64,000 nt of DNA from an uncultured Granulosicoccaceae bacterium (GTDB lineage Bacteria > Pseudomonadota > Gammaproteobacteria > Granulosicoccales > Granulosicoccaceae). Positions within the stretch are counted from its first letter, which is position 1. The number at the start of each line of letters is the position of its first letter. This document shows positions 18,485 to 26,572 of this stretch, one piece after another. The DNA lies in the NCBI GenBank assembly GCA_938041955.1, contig CALISD010000088.1, positions 1-64,000 on the forward strand, written 5' to 3'. The notes under the pieces are model-generated. The model was not told the DNA's origin and ran no database searches. It saw only the letters and a list, made by a program, of their open reading frames with translations. A program made the translations under genes and the position numbers.

Positions 18485-19441
18485 TTAGCTCACACTCACC
18501 GCAACTCTAAAACCCAAATTCCCGGTAGATACACTGGCCTGCAAAGCTTGCCTTGAAGAGGTTCGATAACGCAGGCAATAAGACTCATGGCATAGGTAAG
18601 AACCACCTTTCGCAACAAACTGGTTTCCATTCAGCGGCCCTTTGGGATTTTTTGTCTCTCTTGGTGAGTGCATATGAGTGAACTTATCAGCCACCCATTC
18701 CCACACGTTACCGGTCATGTTAAATAAACCGTAGGCGTTAGAGGCATATTCATTTACTGGCGCTGTACCCAGATATCCGTCGCTCAGTGCATTTGAATTA
18801 GGAAAATTCCCCTGCCAACTATTGCACCGATGCCTGCCATCCGGGACAAGCTCATCACCCCACGGGTAAGGTTGCGATATTAGTCCACCTCTTGCTGCAA
18901 ATTCCCATTCCGCTTCCGTCGCTAACCGCGCGCCAGACCATCGACAATACTGCAAGGCATCGTCACGCGTAATGTGCACCACCGGGTGATCCCATCGATC
19001 ATCAAGTGAACTGCCTGGTCCTTCCGGTGATTTCCAGCATGCACTAATCACCTCACGCCACCACGGGGCAAGCGCAGATGCGGTGGTTGCACGAGGATCT
19101 TCCAGCAATAAGTGAAAAACAAACGAAGATCCGACACGTTCAGCAACGGTTTTATAGTGGGTAGCATCTACAAAGCGTTGAAACTCCCGATTGCTAACAG
19201 CTGTTGTCGCCAGTGCAAATTTATCAATCCATACCGACCGAACCGGACCTTCTCCATCTTGCGGATGAGGCGATTCAGCACACCCCATTTCAAACCAACT
19301 GCCACCAAGACAAACCGTCTCTATCGCCTTGCGATCTAACGAATCAGAAGCTGACACACTAAGCTGCTTACCGGCAGCCGATGGCAAGCGGTTGTGTCGA
19401 TCAGGAATACAGCACGCTTTAGAGGAATCGCTTTTGATCAC
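18485..19441 (-). CDS. Formylglycine-generating enzyme family protein
   Basis: Converts the active-site cysteine of type I sulfatases to formylglycine. The 318-residue protein has the family entry region GGSWFEMGCAESPHPQDGEGP near residue 46, the ARLATEAEWEFAARGG block (about 171-186), NMTGNVWEWVAD, and GGSYLCHESYCLRYR with Cys284 and Cys289. The C-X4-C spacing matches the two catalytic cysteines of true FGE (Cys336/Cys341 in the human enzyme), unlike cysteine-less relatives such as EgtB or NirV. The start is a GTG without an obvious ribosome site, 24 bases after the sulfatase, so translational coupling is likely. Confidence 0.88.
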   Translation of the reverse strand: MIKSDSSKACCIPDRHNRLPSAAGKQLSVSASDSLDRKAIETVCLGGSWFEMGCAESPHPQDGEGPVRSVWIDKFALATTAVSNREFQRFVDATHYKTVAERVGSSFVFHLLLEDPRATTASALAPWWREVISACWKSPEGPGSSLDDRWDHPVVHITRDDALQYCRWSGARLATEAEWEFAARGGLISQPYPWGDELVPDGRHRCNSWQGNFPNSNALSDGYLGTAPVNEYASNAYGLFNMTGNVWEWVADKFTHMHSPRETKNPKGPLNGNQFVAKGGSYLCHESYCLRYRTSSRQALQASVSTGNLGFRVAVSVS

Positions 19442-19465
19442 AATGGTGGAAGCGTGTGCGCCTTG

Positions 19466-20950
19466 TTATTCATACTCATATACCGGCGCCCACTGATCAC
19501 CCCACGCATCTCTCCAAAACGACTGTCGCATAGAGTTTTGAATAGGTGCTCCACCCGTCCATAAATCGGCCTCTGCTCGAACATGCTGGCGGAAGAATTC
19601 AGTCAACATGGAATTAAGCTCTGCTTCTACGCCTGCGTGATCCTCGCTACCCGACAAATTGCTGGTTTCTTGCGGATCATTTTCCACATCGTACAGTTCA
19701 TCGCCAATGCCCTGATTTGTCGGACCGTCAAAGCGTTTAAAAAATGCCCACTTCGGCGTTCTGACAACGCGAGTTTCCTCCTGCTCAGAGTAAACCGCAT
19801 CATCACCCCAATCCACTGGCGTATCACCCTTTAATACTGGCATCAAATTCCGACTGGGCACAACGTGTGTACTTTCAGGAACTGCGACTCCTGTGTGATC
19901 AAGAATCGTGGAGTACAAATCCATGTTCGATACCATCAGATTCGATTCGCTGCCCGCTGGCACCAAACCTTTTTGCCTGGCAATCAATGGAATTGAGTGC
20001 GCTGCATGATGAAGATTGGATGGAAAGCTTGAACCTCCATGCCCCCAGAAACCATGTTGCCCGACAGATAAACCATGATCAGTGGTAAATATAAGTAGGG
20101 TATTTTCTTCTATACCAAGCGATTCAAGAGACTTCATGATCTCACCCACACCATCATCCACCATGGAAACCTGCGAGTAATAATTGCGCAGTGTTGCAAG
20201 ATCATTCGGTGCACGCATCAACATGGAAAAATCCAGATCGGTAGTGGAGCCGGCCTGATTCATTAAAAAACCGTCGACCGCTTTTTTACTCAGAGCCTGG
20301 CGCGGAACAGAATCCATAGGGCAGTCTGCATAACGTTTGGTGTGGCGATTTTCATCAGTCTCTTTGGTCGCGGGCCAGTGGCCATAGGGTGCCGGGTACG
20401 GTAGGAACAGAAAAAACGGATTATCTGCTGCCACCTGATCAACCATAAATTCCTTTGCTTTATCGGTAAAAAAATCAACTGAATGACCCGGCTGTTCATA
20501 TACCTTGCCATTGTCGAAAATCTTATTGCGATAAAAGCTACGCACGTGACCATCTTCAAGCGTTACCCAGTGATCAAACCCTTCAGCAGGGGATGTCGGT
20601 TCCCCAAGGTGGTACTTACCCACCAATGCAGTTTTATAACCGTCGCTCTGCAATAGACCAGGCAGGGTTTGCATTCCGTTTAATGCGTGCCATCCCGATG
20701 GCCATTCATGCATATTTCTGTCATCAATCCATGAGTGCACGCCGTGTTGCGAGGGCAGCTTACCTGTTAGCACTGATGCTCTGCACGGTGAACAGAATGC
20801 ATTGGGGCAATAGGAGTTGTTAAACTTTACCCCCTGACTCGCAAGGCGATCGAGATTGGGAGTATAGACCTCTGTATTACCATAACAGGCAAGAGTTGAA
20901 GCCTGTTGATTGTCAGTAAAGATCAGTACTACATTGGGTTTGTTTTTCAC
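19466..20950 (-). CDS. Type I (formylglycine) sulfatase, cytoplasmic
   Basis: Hydrolyses a sulfate ester. The 494-residue alkaline-phosphatase-fold protein starts MKNKPNVVLIFTDNQ with metal ligand Asp13. It has the modification motif AFCSPCRASVLTG with Cys53 as the residue to be converted, and a second metal block IFTTDHGLSVGQHGFWGHGG near residue 288. The motif is C-X-P-C-R, with cysteine where most sulfatases have Ser or Ala. No signal peptide is present, as in choline sulfatase, so the ester must be imported first. The TRAP transporter encoded divergently is the obvious candidate. The substrate is not evident from sequence. Confidence 0.92.
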   Translation of the reverse strand: MKNKPNVVLIFTDNQQASTLACYGNTEVYTPNLDRLASQGVKFNNSYCPNAFCSPCRASVLTGKLPSQHGVHSWIDDRNMHEWPSGWHALNGMQTLPGLLQSDGYKTALVGKYHLGEPTSPAEGFDHWVTLEDGHVRSFYRNKIFDNGKVYEQPGHSVDFFTDKAKEFMVDQVAADNPFFLFLPYPAPYGHWPATKETDENRHTKRYADCPMDSVPRQALSKKAVDGFLMNQAGSTTDLDFSMLMRAPNDLATLRNYYSQVSMVDDGVGEIMKSLESLGIEENTLLIFTTDHGLSVGQHGFWGHGGSSFPSNLHHAAHSIPLIARQKGLVPAGSESNLMVSNMDLYSTILDHTGVAVPESTHVVPSRNLMPVLKGDTPVDWGDDAVYSEQEETRVVRTPKWAFFKRFDGPTNQGIGDELYDVENDPQETSNLSGSEDHAGVEAELNSMLTEFFRQHVRAEADLWTGGAPIQNSMRQSFWRDAWGDQWAPVYEYE

Positions 20951-20963
20951 TATGTTGTCCGTA

Positions 20964-21641
20964 TTAATCCTTCAACCCCATATAGGCACATACCGCTTCC
21001 TTTAAACCACGGCGTAGCGAAGAATCTTTGGTGGTAAAAACATGATAGTCATTTACAAGGTCATTCTGCAACGCACCTACAATAAGCTGAAAGCAAAAGC
21101 GGCAGCGGATATCAGTGTCGGTACGTTCAGAAGATGTATCTGCAAGACCCTCTTGTAAGATCGATACAATCTTTAAAGCAGAACCACGCATTGGAGCCCA
21201 AGGGTCATCTGGTTCGAGTATAAGCACCAACGATTCCCGCAGCACACCACGAAATCGACTGGTAAAAATATCGACCATCAGGTCTACCAGCAGATGCAAA
21301 ATTTCCTTCGAGCCGACACCTTGTAGTGAATCAACACTAAAACGGACCAATGCTTCTTGCTCCAAAGACTCAATAGTAAACCCTCGAACTGCCCTGAAGT
21401 AGGCGTCTTTATCTTGAAAGCGAGTGTAGAAAGCACCGACTGAGTTGCCACTTCTCTGGCAAAGTGCAGCGACAGTCAGGTCTTTAAGGCGTATTTCATT
21501 CAGCGCTTCAACACCGACATTAATAAAACTGTCTCTGATGCGCACACTACGCTTTTGCCGGGCCTCAAACACACCGGGAATATCACCACTTAAGGTGACA
21601 ACCGCTGAGTGCTCAGTTTTTAAGGCAACCATTTTCGGCAT
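20964..21641 (-). CDS. TetR/AcrR-family regulator of the sulfatase/TRAP locus
   Basis: A 225-residue regulator with an N-terminal helix-turn-helix: LKDLTVAALCQRSGNSVGAFYTRFQDKDAYF near residues 52-82. The C-terminal two thirds are helical and variable, as in ligand-binding TetR domains. It leads the sulfatase operon (13 bases to the sulfatase ATG) and is divergent from the TRAP genes with 162 bases between. Two ATTC/GAAT dyads in that gap are likely operators. It probably represses both directions until the substrate or its product binds (inference). Confidence 0.87.
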   Translation of the reverse strand: MPKMVALKTEHSAVVTLSGDIPGVFEARQKRSVRIRDSFINVGVEALNEIRLKDLTVAALCQRSGNSVGAFYTRFQDKDAYFRAVRGFTIESLEQEALVRFSVDSLQGVGSKEILHLLVDLMVDIFTSRFRGVLRESLVLILEPDDPWAPMRGSALKIVSILQEGLADTSSERTDTDIRCRFCFQLIVGALQNDLVNDYHVFTTKDSSLRRGLKEAVCAYMGLKD

Positions 21642-21677
21642 ACGCCAGAGATCCCGCTAATGTGTTCAGATTCAAAT

Positions 21678-21693
21678 AAGAATACAGATTCTT
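21678..21693. promoter_or_regulatory. Putative TetR operator 1
   Basis: AAGAAT, a 4-base spacer and ATTCTT form a perfect dyad between the divergent TetR and TRAP genes, just upstream of the TRAP -35 box. It shares the ATTC/GAAT element with the second dyad at 21723-21734. Confidence 0.5.
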
Positions 21694-21698
21694 TTTTA

Positions 21699-21728
21699 TT
21701 GACACAAATGCAACTCAAAACGTATTCT
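21699..21728 (+). promoter_or_regulatory. Sigma-70-type promoter of the TRAP operon
   Basis: A perfect -35 TTGACA (21699-21704) is followed after 18 bases by TATTCT (21723-21728), about 75 bases upstream of the dctP-like ATG. The -10 hexamer overlaps the second dyad, so a bound repressor would block the polymerase directly. Confidence 0.6.
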
Positions 21729-21734
21729 CGAATA
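21723..21734. promoter_or_regulatory. Putative TetR operator 2
   Basis: TATTC-TC-GAATA is a perfect 5-base dyad with a 2-base spacer, coinciding with the -10 box of the TRAP promoter. Confidence 0.45.
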
Positions 21735-21803
21735 TCGACGATTTATTGAAAAGTTACTTCAGTACATGCAGCCGTCGGCAAGGCGGCACAACGGAGGCTA
21801 ATC

Positions 21804-22823
21804 ATGAAAAGACGTATTCTTCTTTCGACAGCGATTTCCGCTTTGGTTCTAGGCGCTACCATATCCGGTCAAGCGCTCGCTGATACCACTAAATTACGCG
21901 TGGCAAATTGGCTCCCCCCTGTTCATCACATGACTTCCACGCTAAGGGCATGGGCTGATGAACTTGAAAAAGCATCAGGCGGTGACCTGGAAGTCGAAAT
22001 CATGACGGCACCTCTTGCCAAACCCAACGGCCAATACGATCTTGCAAAAAACGGCATTGTAGATATCGCTTATTCGGTAGCTGCCTATCACCCGAAACGT
22101 TTCTGGAAGCTGATGGCAGTAGAAACTCCGTTCGCAGCACCCACTGCAGAAAAGGCCGGGGTAGCTGCCTGGCAGTGGTATGAGAAGCATGGCTTTATGG
22201 CTGAAGATACCAGTGACACAAAACTGCTGGCACTGTTCGCACATGCACCGCACTTGTATCACAGCACGAAACCGTTAACTTCATTGGCAGATTTTAAAGA
22301 CAAGAAAATTCGTGTCGGTGGCAATGGCGTTAAGATCGCCGAAATGGTGGGTGCTGTTCCGGTTAGCATGCCTCCCGGTCAAACCAATGAAGCAATGTCT
22401 AAAGGCACTATTGATGTATCGCAGTTTCCGTGGGAGTCAGTAAAAGGATTCAGACTGGCAGATGTCTCATCACACCACCTGGTAATTCCCGGCGGCACTT
22501 ATGCCGGTATCTTCTATATGACCATGAGCCCTAAAACATGGAAGAGGCTTTCAGACAATCAAAAAGCCGCTGTTACCAAGGTATCCGGTGAATGGGGCTC
22601 TCGTTTTATTTCTCAAAAGTGGGATGCCGTTGAACAGTCTGGTATTGATGCCGCTACTGCGGCCGGCAACACGATAACTACGCTGTCTGATGCAGACGTT
22701 GCCAAGCTCAAGGAGTTGATCCAGCCAATCACAGACGAATGGGTTGCCAAAGCCGATAAAGCAGGTCTTGACGGCCAATCACTACTGGAAGATTACTACT
22801 CTACTGTTTCTGGTGTTAAATAG
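21804..22823 (+). CDS. TRAP transporter solute-binding protein (DctP family)
   Basis: Periplasmic ligand-binding component, 339 residues, with a signal peptide (MKRRILLSTAISALVLGATI, cleavage near QALA-D). The central DKKIRVGGNGVKIAEMVGAVPVSM carries the conserved arginine that usually pairs with the ligand's carboxylate. A strong AGGC/GGAG-type ribosome site precedes the ATG. It is first in a three-gene operon with the small and large permease. Being divergent from the sulfatase operon suggests an acidic, possibly sulfated ligand. Confidence 0.9.
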   Translation: MKRRILLSTAISALVLGATISGQALADTTKLRVANWLPPVHHMTSTLRAWADELEKASGGDLEVEIMTAPLAKPNGQYDLAKNGIVDIAYSVAAYHPKRFWKLMAVETPFAAPTAEKAGVAAWQWYEKHGFMAEDTSDTKLLALFAHAPHLYHSTKPLTSLADFKDKKIRVGGNGVKIAEMVGAVPVSMPPGQTNEAMSKGTIDVSQFPWESVKGFRLADVSSHHLVIPGGTYAGIFYMTMSPKTWKRLSDNQKAAVTKVSGEWGSRFISQKWDAVEQSGIDAATAAGNTITTLSDADVAKLKELIQPITDEWVAKADKAGLDGQSLLEDYYSTVSGVK

Positions 22824-22826
22824 CGG

Positions 22827-23375
22827 TTGTCGGTGAAGACACACGAAAACTTAACTACTGTGCGGCAATTGATCACCGCAGTTACCCACCGGGCCGCCAG
22901 CGTACTCGGCTGGGTGGCTTCGGCCACGCTAATCGCCATCATGGCAACCACCTTTGTTGATGTTATCGGCCGAACGTTTTTCGGCCGTGCGCTTATCGGT
23001 ACAGTTGAAAGTATTGAGTTACTGATGGGCATTCTGGTATTCAGCGGACTGGCGCTGACAGAAGTACATCGCAAGCATATTGTTGTAGAAACTTTTCAAT
23101 CACTGTTTCCGCGGCCTATCAAACGACTGTCAGTGATTATCAACCTGCTATTGGCTGTGTTAGTAACTGCACTGCTTGCGCGGCAATTGATATTCAAAAC
23201 GATAGAAATTCTGCAAGAACAGGAACACACTCAAATACTCGAAATTCCCTATTGGCCAACAGCCATTGTTATGTCTGTGGGCATTGTGCTTTTCCTGTTG
23301 GTATTAGCACTGCGACTAATCGAAGCCATTATTAACCCGCGCTCGGAAGAGGATACAACGAGCAGCACCTCCTGA
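22827..23375 (+). CDS. TRAP transporter small permease (DctQ family)
   Basis: A 182-residue membrane protein with four hydrophobic segments, containing the DctQ hallmark FVDVIGRTFFGRALIGTVE-type block near residue 47. Its frame opens at a TTG 3 bases after the dctP-like stop. A GTG two codons later is an alternative start and there is no ATG nearby. Its TGA overlaps the next gene's ATG by one base, so translation is tightly coupled. Confidence 0.88.
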   Translation: MSVKTHENLTTVRQLITAVTHRAASVLGWVASATLIAIMATTFVDVIGRTFFGRALIGTVESIELLMGILVFSGLALTEVHRKHIVVETFQSLFPRPIKRLSVIINLLLAVLVTALLARQLIFKTIEILQEQEHTQILEIPYWPTAIVMSVGIVLFLLVLALRLIEAIINPRSEEDTTSSTS

Positions 23376-24679
23376 TGGCGATCGAACTACTTGTTCCACT
23401 GGTATTCGGCCTGCTGTTTTTTCTACTGATACTGGGTGCACATCTCGGGCTCGCTATGTCAGCTGTCGCCATCTTCGGTACCACCATGATCATCGGCATG
23501 GACGGCGCACTGTCACTGGCCGGCTTGTCAGTATACGAGTCTGCACAAAGTTTTGATTTAAGTGTTATCCCGCTGTTCGTACTGATGGGCACGTTTGCAT
23601 CAAAGTCGGGAATATCATCAGATCTGTTTGCTGCCTTTAATACCTGGTTGCATCGTCGCAAGGGCGGTTTAGCGCATGCAAGTATCGCTGCCTGTGCAGC
23701 ATTTGGGGCTGTGTGCGGGTCATCACTTGCCACTGCCGCCACTATGGGTCAAGTGGCACTACCGGAAATGCGGCGCTTTGGTTATAGCGGAAAGTTAGCC
23801 ACTGGTAGCATCGCCGCCGGCGGCACAATAGGCATTCTGATCCCGCCCAGTGTGATCATGCTTATCTATGGAATACTCACAGAAACCAGTATTGGTGATC
23901 TGTTTCTGGCAGGTATTGTTCCCGGCATCCTGCTGACGGTGTTCTTTATGATCACCGTAGTTATCGTCACGCGCCTTGATCCGAGTTCAGCACCAGTCAT
24001 CACCGACCCCATTAGCAATAAAACCGGAAGCTCTGCAATCTCAAAAGTATGGCCCACATTATTGCTGTTCTTTTTAGTTATCGGTGGAATCTATAGCGGT
24101 GTATTCACGCCCACTGAAGCTGCTGGCTTTGGTGCAGTAGGCGCTCTACTGATAGGCGCACTGATGGGCCGACTCAACTGGCGAAAGGTGGGTGAATCTC
24201 TGATGGACACTGTACAAACCACTTCGATGATATTCCTGATTCTGATTGGCGCTATTTTATTCTCTGCCTTTCTGTCACTGAGTGGCACACCGGCACTCAT
24301 GGGGAGTTGGGTGGTCGGATTGGCATTCTCGCCACTGATGACCATCGCACTGATAGTGCTGATCTACATTCTGCTTGGTGCTTTTCTCGACACCATGGCA
24401 ATGATCATTCTGTCGGTCCCGATATTTTTTCCTATTGTGATGGATATGGGCTTCGATCCAGTATGGTTTGGTGTGCTCGTCGTGCTGGTTGTAGAGCTGG
24501 CACTCATCACCCCACCGATGGGGATTAACGTATTCGTGATAAAAGGGCTATCAAAAGACGTTCCACTATCGCAGGTGTTTATCGGTGTGCTGCCGTTTTG
24601 TATTGCACTGCTGGCAATGATTGTACTGGTGATAGCGGTGCCGGAGCTGGTGACTTTTCTGCCGGAGCTATCGTCTTAG
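23375..24679 (+). CDS. TRAP transporter large permease (DctM family)
   Basis: The ion-coupled membrane subunit, 434 residues with about 12 hydrophobic segments. Family markers include AAFGAVCGSSLATAATMGQVALPEM near residue 109, IAAGGTIGILIPPSVIMLIYGILTETSIGDLFLAGIVPG-type sequence, and LVVELALITPPMGINVFVIKG near the C-terminus. The start overlaps the small permease stop by one base. No gene follows it for about 350 bases. Confidence 0.92.
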   Translation: MAIELLVPLVFGLLFFLLILGAHLGLAMSAVAIFGTTMIIGMDGALSLAGLSVYESAQSFDLSVIPLFVLMGTFASKSGISSDLFAAFNTWLHRRKGGLAHASIAACAAFGAVCGSSLATAATMGQVALPEMRRFGYSGKLATGSIAAGGTIGILIPPSVIMLIYGILTETSIGDLFLAGIVPGILLTVFFMITVVIVTRLDPSSAPVITDPISNKTGSSAISKVWPTLLLFFLVIGGIYSGVFTPTEAAGFGAVGALLIGALMGRLNWRKVGESLMDTVQTTSMIFLILIGAILFSAFLSLSGTPALMGSWVVGLAFSPLMTIALIVLIYILLGAFLDTMAMIILSVPIFFPIVMDMGFDPVWFGVLVVLVVELALITPPMGINVFVIKGLSKDVPLSQVFIGVLPFCIALLAMIVLVIAVPELVTFLPELSS

Positions 24680-25032
24680 CGCTGCGGTTGTAGTACGAAG
24701 TAGTAGAGCTACGAATGGCTGGGAGTGTCTTTTGCGCACTAGCGGGTTTGGTGTGGTGCTCTCTTCGCCCTGGCGTCGGGTTTCCGTGAACGTCTATCCC
24801 GATTCGGTAGTTTCATTTTGGGTATCGTGCAACACATTTTCATCGCTTCTGCAGCAATAGAATTAGGTGATAGTCCTCTATATTTACCTTCAACATAAGA
24901 ATGCCTTCTTCATGACTTCACCGCGACGGTACGTGGTCTATAAATGTTGTTGAAGTGCTAGTCTGGCAATGAAGTCGCAGTATCAGTCTCGTTTTTCGCT
25001 CTCAATAAACATCGTTTCGTAGGAGAAAACGC
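24680..25032. other. Intergenic, no gene seen
   Basis: A 353-base gap with no recognisable coding frame. The promoter of the following symporter should lie here, and an AGGAG ribosome site is present just before its ATG. I saw no strong terminator for the TRAP operon. Confidence 0.4.
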
Positions 25033-26361
25033 ATGTCAGAAGCTAAGAAAATGAGCTTGACCGTCAAGGTCTTGCTAGGTCTTGTGCTAGGCCTGATAAC
25101 AGGTGTTCTGATCAACACCTTCCTCGCAGGAAATGCGTTCGTCGATACCTGGCTGACCAATGGCGTGTTCCATATGGTCGGCAAAATGTTTGTCAACGCA
25201 CTAAAGATGCTGGTTGTACCGCTTGTCACCTTCTCGCTAATCTGCGGTGTCTGTGGCATTGGTGATATCAAAGCGCTTGGCCGCATCGGTACAAAATCAT
25301 TTGGCCTGTATGTACTCACCACAGCGATAGCCATTAGTACTGCGATCTTACTGGCTACAATAATCGGCCCCGGTAAGGGCTTCAAGATGGACACCGTTGA
25401 GACGAAAGATGTTGTTGCAAAAGAAGCACCTCCCGTCACTCAAGTGTTTATCGATATTATCCCGAGCAATCCGATCAAGGCGTTTGCCGAAGGTGAGATG
25501 CTAAGCATCATCTTCTACGCGATCATGTTCGGTGTCAGCATTTTGCTTGTTGGCGCAAGGGCCAGACCGATAGTAGATGCAGCAGAGATGCTCAATGAGG
25601 TGGCCATGAAAATGGTCACGTTGGTGATGAGCATTGCGCATATCGGGGTGTTCTGCCTGATTGCAAAAACTTTTGCGCAACAAGGCATAGGCTTATTACT
25701 TCCGATGGCCAGTTACTTCTTTACGGTCGTCGGCGCACTCGCCATACATTTGTTTGTCACACTACTCGCCTTGTTATTTGTCTTCACAAGACTGAGCCCG
25801 ATGACCTTCATGAAGAAAATGCGTAACGCACAAGCGTTCGCTTTCTCTACTGCAAGCTCAAGTGCAACCCTACCCATCACTCTGCGATCAGTATCAGAGC
25901 GTCTTGGTGTCAACAACTCTGTGGCATCTTTCACAGTACCGCTGGGTGCAACCATTAATATGGATGGAACTGCAATCATGCAAGGTGTTGCGACCGTGTT
26001 TATCGCCAACGTGTACGGCATAGAACTTGGCCTGGGCGGTTATCTTACGGTTATCGGCATGTCGGTACTCGCCTCTATCGGCACCGCTGGTGTACCAGGT
26101 GTCGGTTTAATTATGCTCGCTATGGTGCTAAACCAGGTTGGGCTGCCACTGGAAGGCATCGGTATCATCATGGGCGTGGACCGCTTGCTCGACATGTGTC
26201 GAACGGCGGTTAACATCACTGGTGATGCAATGGTTTCTACGGTAGTTGCGAAGGGCGAAAACAAAATAGACTACGACGTATACCGTGATCCCGAAGCAGG
26301 CGTGCTTGACGCTGATGACATTCATATTACGGACGCCGAAAAACTGGCTCACGCAAGTTAA
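25033..26361 (+). CDS. Dicarboxylate/amino acid:cation symporter (DAACS family)
   Basis: Na+- or H+-coupled uptake of glutamate/aspartate or C4-dicarboxylates; 442 residues of the GltP/DctA fold. The first re-entrant loop motif AFSTASSSATLPITLRS (about 275-291), NMDGTAIMQGVATVFIAN (TM7, around 315) and the TM8 segment CRTAVNITGDAMVSTVVAKGE are all present. The TM8 motif with NITGDA fits either substrate class, so I leave it generic. A good AGGAG ribosome site precedes the ATG. It is a single-gene unit followed by a hairpin. Confidence 0.92.
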   Translation: MSEAKKMSLTVKVLLGLVLGLITGVLINTFLAGNAFVDTWLTNGVFHMVGKMFVNALKMLVVPLVTFSLICGVCGIGDIKALGRIGTKSFGLYVLTTAIAISTAILLATIIGPGKGFKMDTVETKDVVAKEAPPVTQVFIDIIPSNPIKAFAEGEMLSIIFYAIMFGVSILLVGARARPIVDAAEMLNEVAMKMVTLVMSIAHIGVFCLIAKTFAQQGIGLLLPMASYFFTVVGALAIHLFVTLLALLFVFTRLSPMTFMKKMRNAQAFAFSTASSSATLPITLRSVSERLGVNNSVASFTVPLGATINMDGTAIMQGVATVFIANVYGIELGLGGYLTVIGMSVLASIGTAGVPGVGLIMLAMVLNQVGLPLEGIGIIMGVDRLLDMCRTAVNITGDAMVSTVVAKGENKIDYDVYRDPEAGVLDADDIHITDAEKLAHAS

Positions 26362-26390
26362 CTACTAAGTTCACTTGCAATAGCTCAAAT

Positions 26391-26413
26391 AGGGACAGAA
26401 TATGTCTGTCCCT
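26391..26413. terminator. Terminator-like hairpin after the DAACS symporter
   Basis: AGGGACAG, a 7-base loop and CTGTCCCT form a perfect 8-base stem, followed by TATTC and preceded by AAT, 30 bases after the symporter stop. It is a plausible intrinsic terminator, though the T-run is short. Confidence 0.6.
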
Positions 26414-26572
26414 TATTCATCAACCTAATATGAGCACCGCCTGAATCGGTTTTTAACAACTGGCACGCCTTATTGCGTACAGGCATTAAAACCAGTAACG
26501 AATTTACATAAATCTGGCTGCCATCGGAGGGCCGCATTATGTGTTTGCTCTTCCAATCTAATTGCTAGCTCC

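Noticed and set aside
15736-24786. Shared string GCGTCGGGTTTC in two intergenic regions (about 15737 and 24774)
   Set aside because: Only 12 bases, flanks unrelated and no hairpin; too short to call a repeat family.
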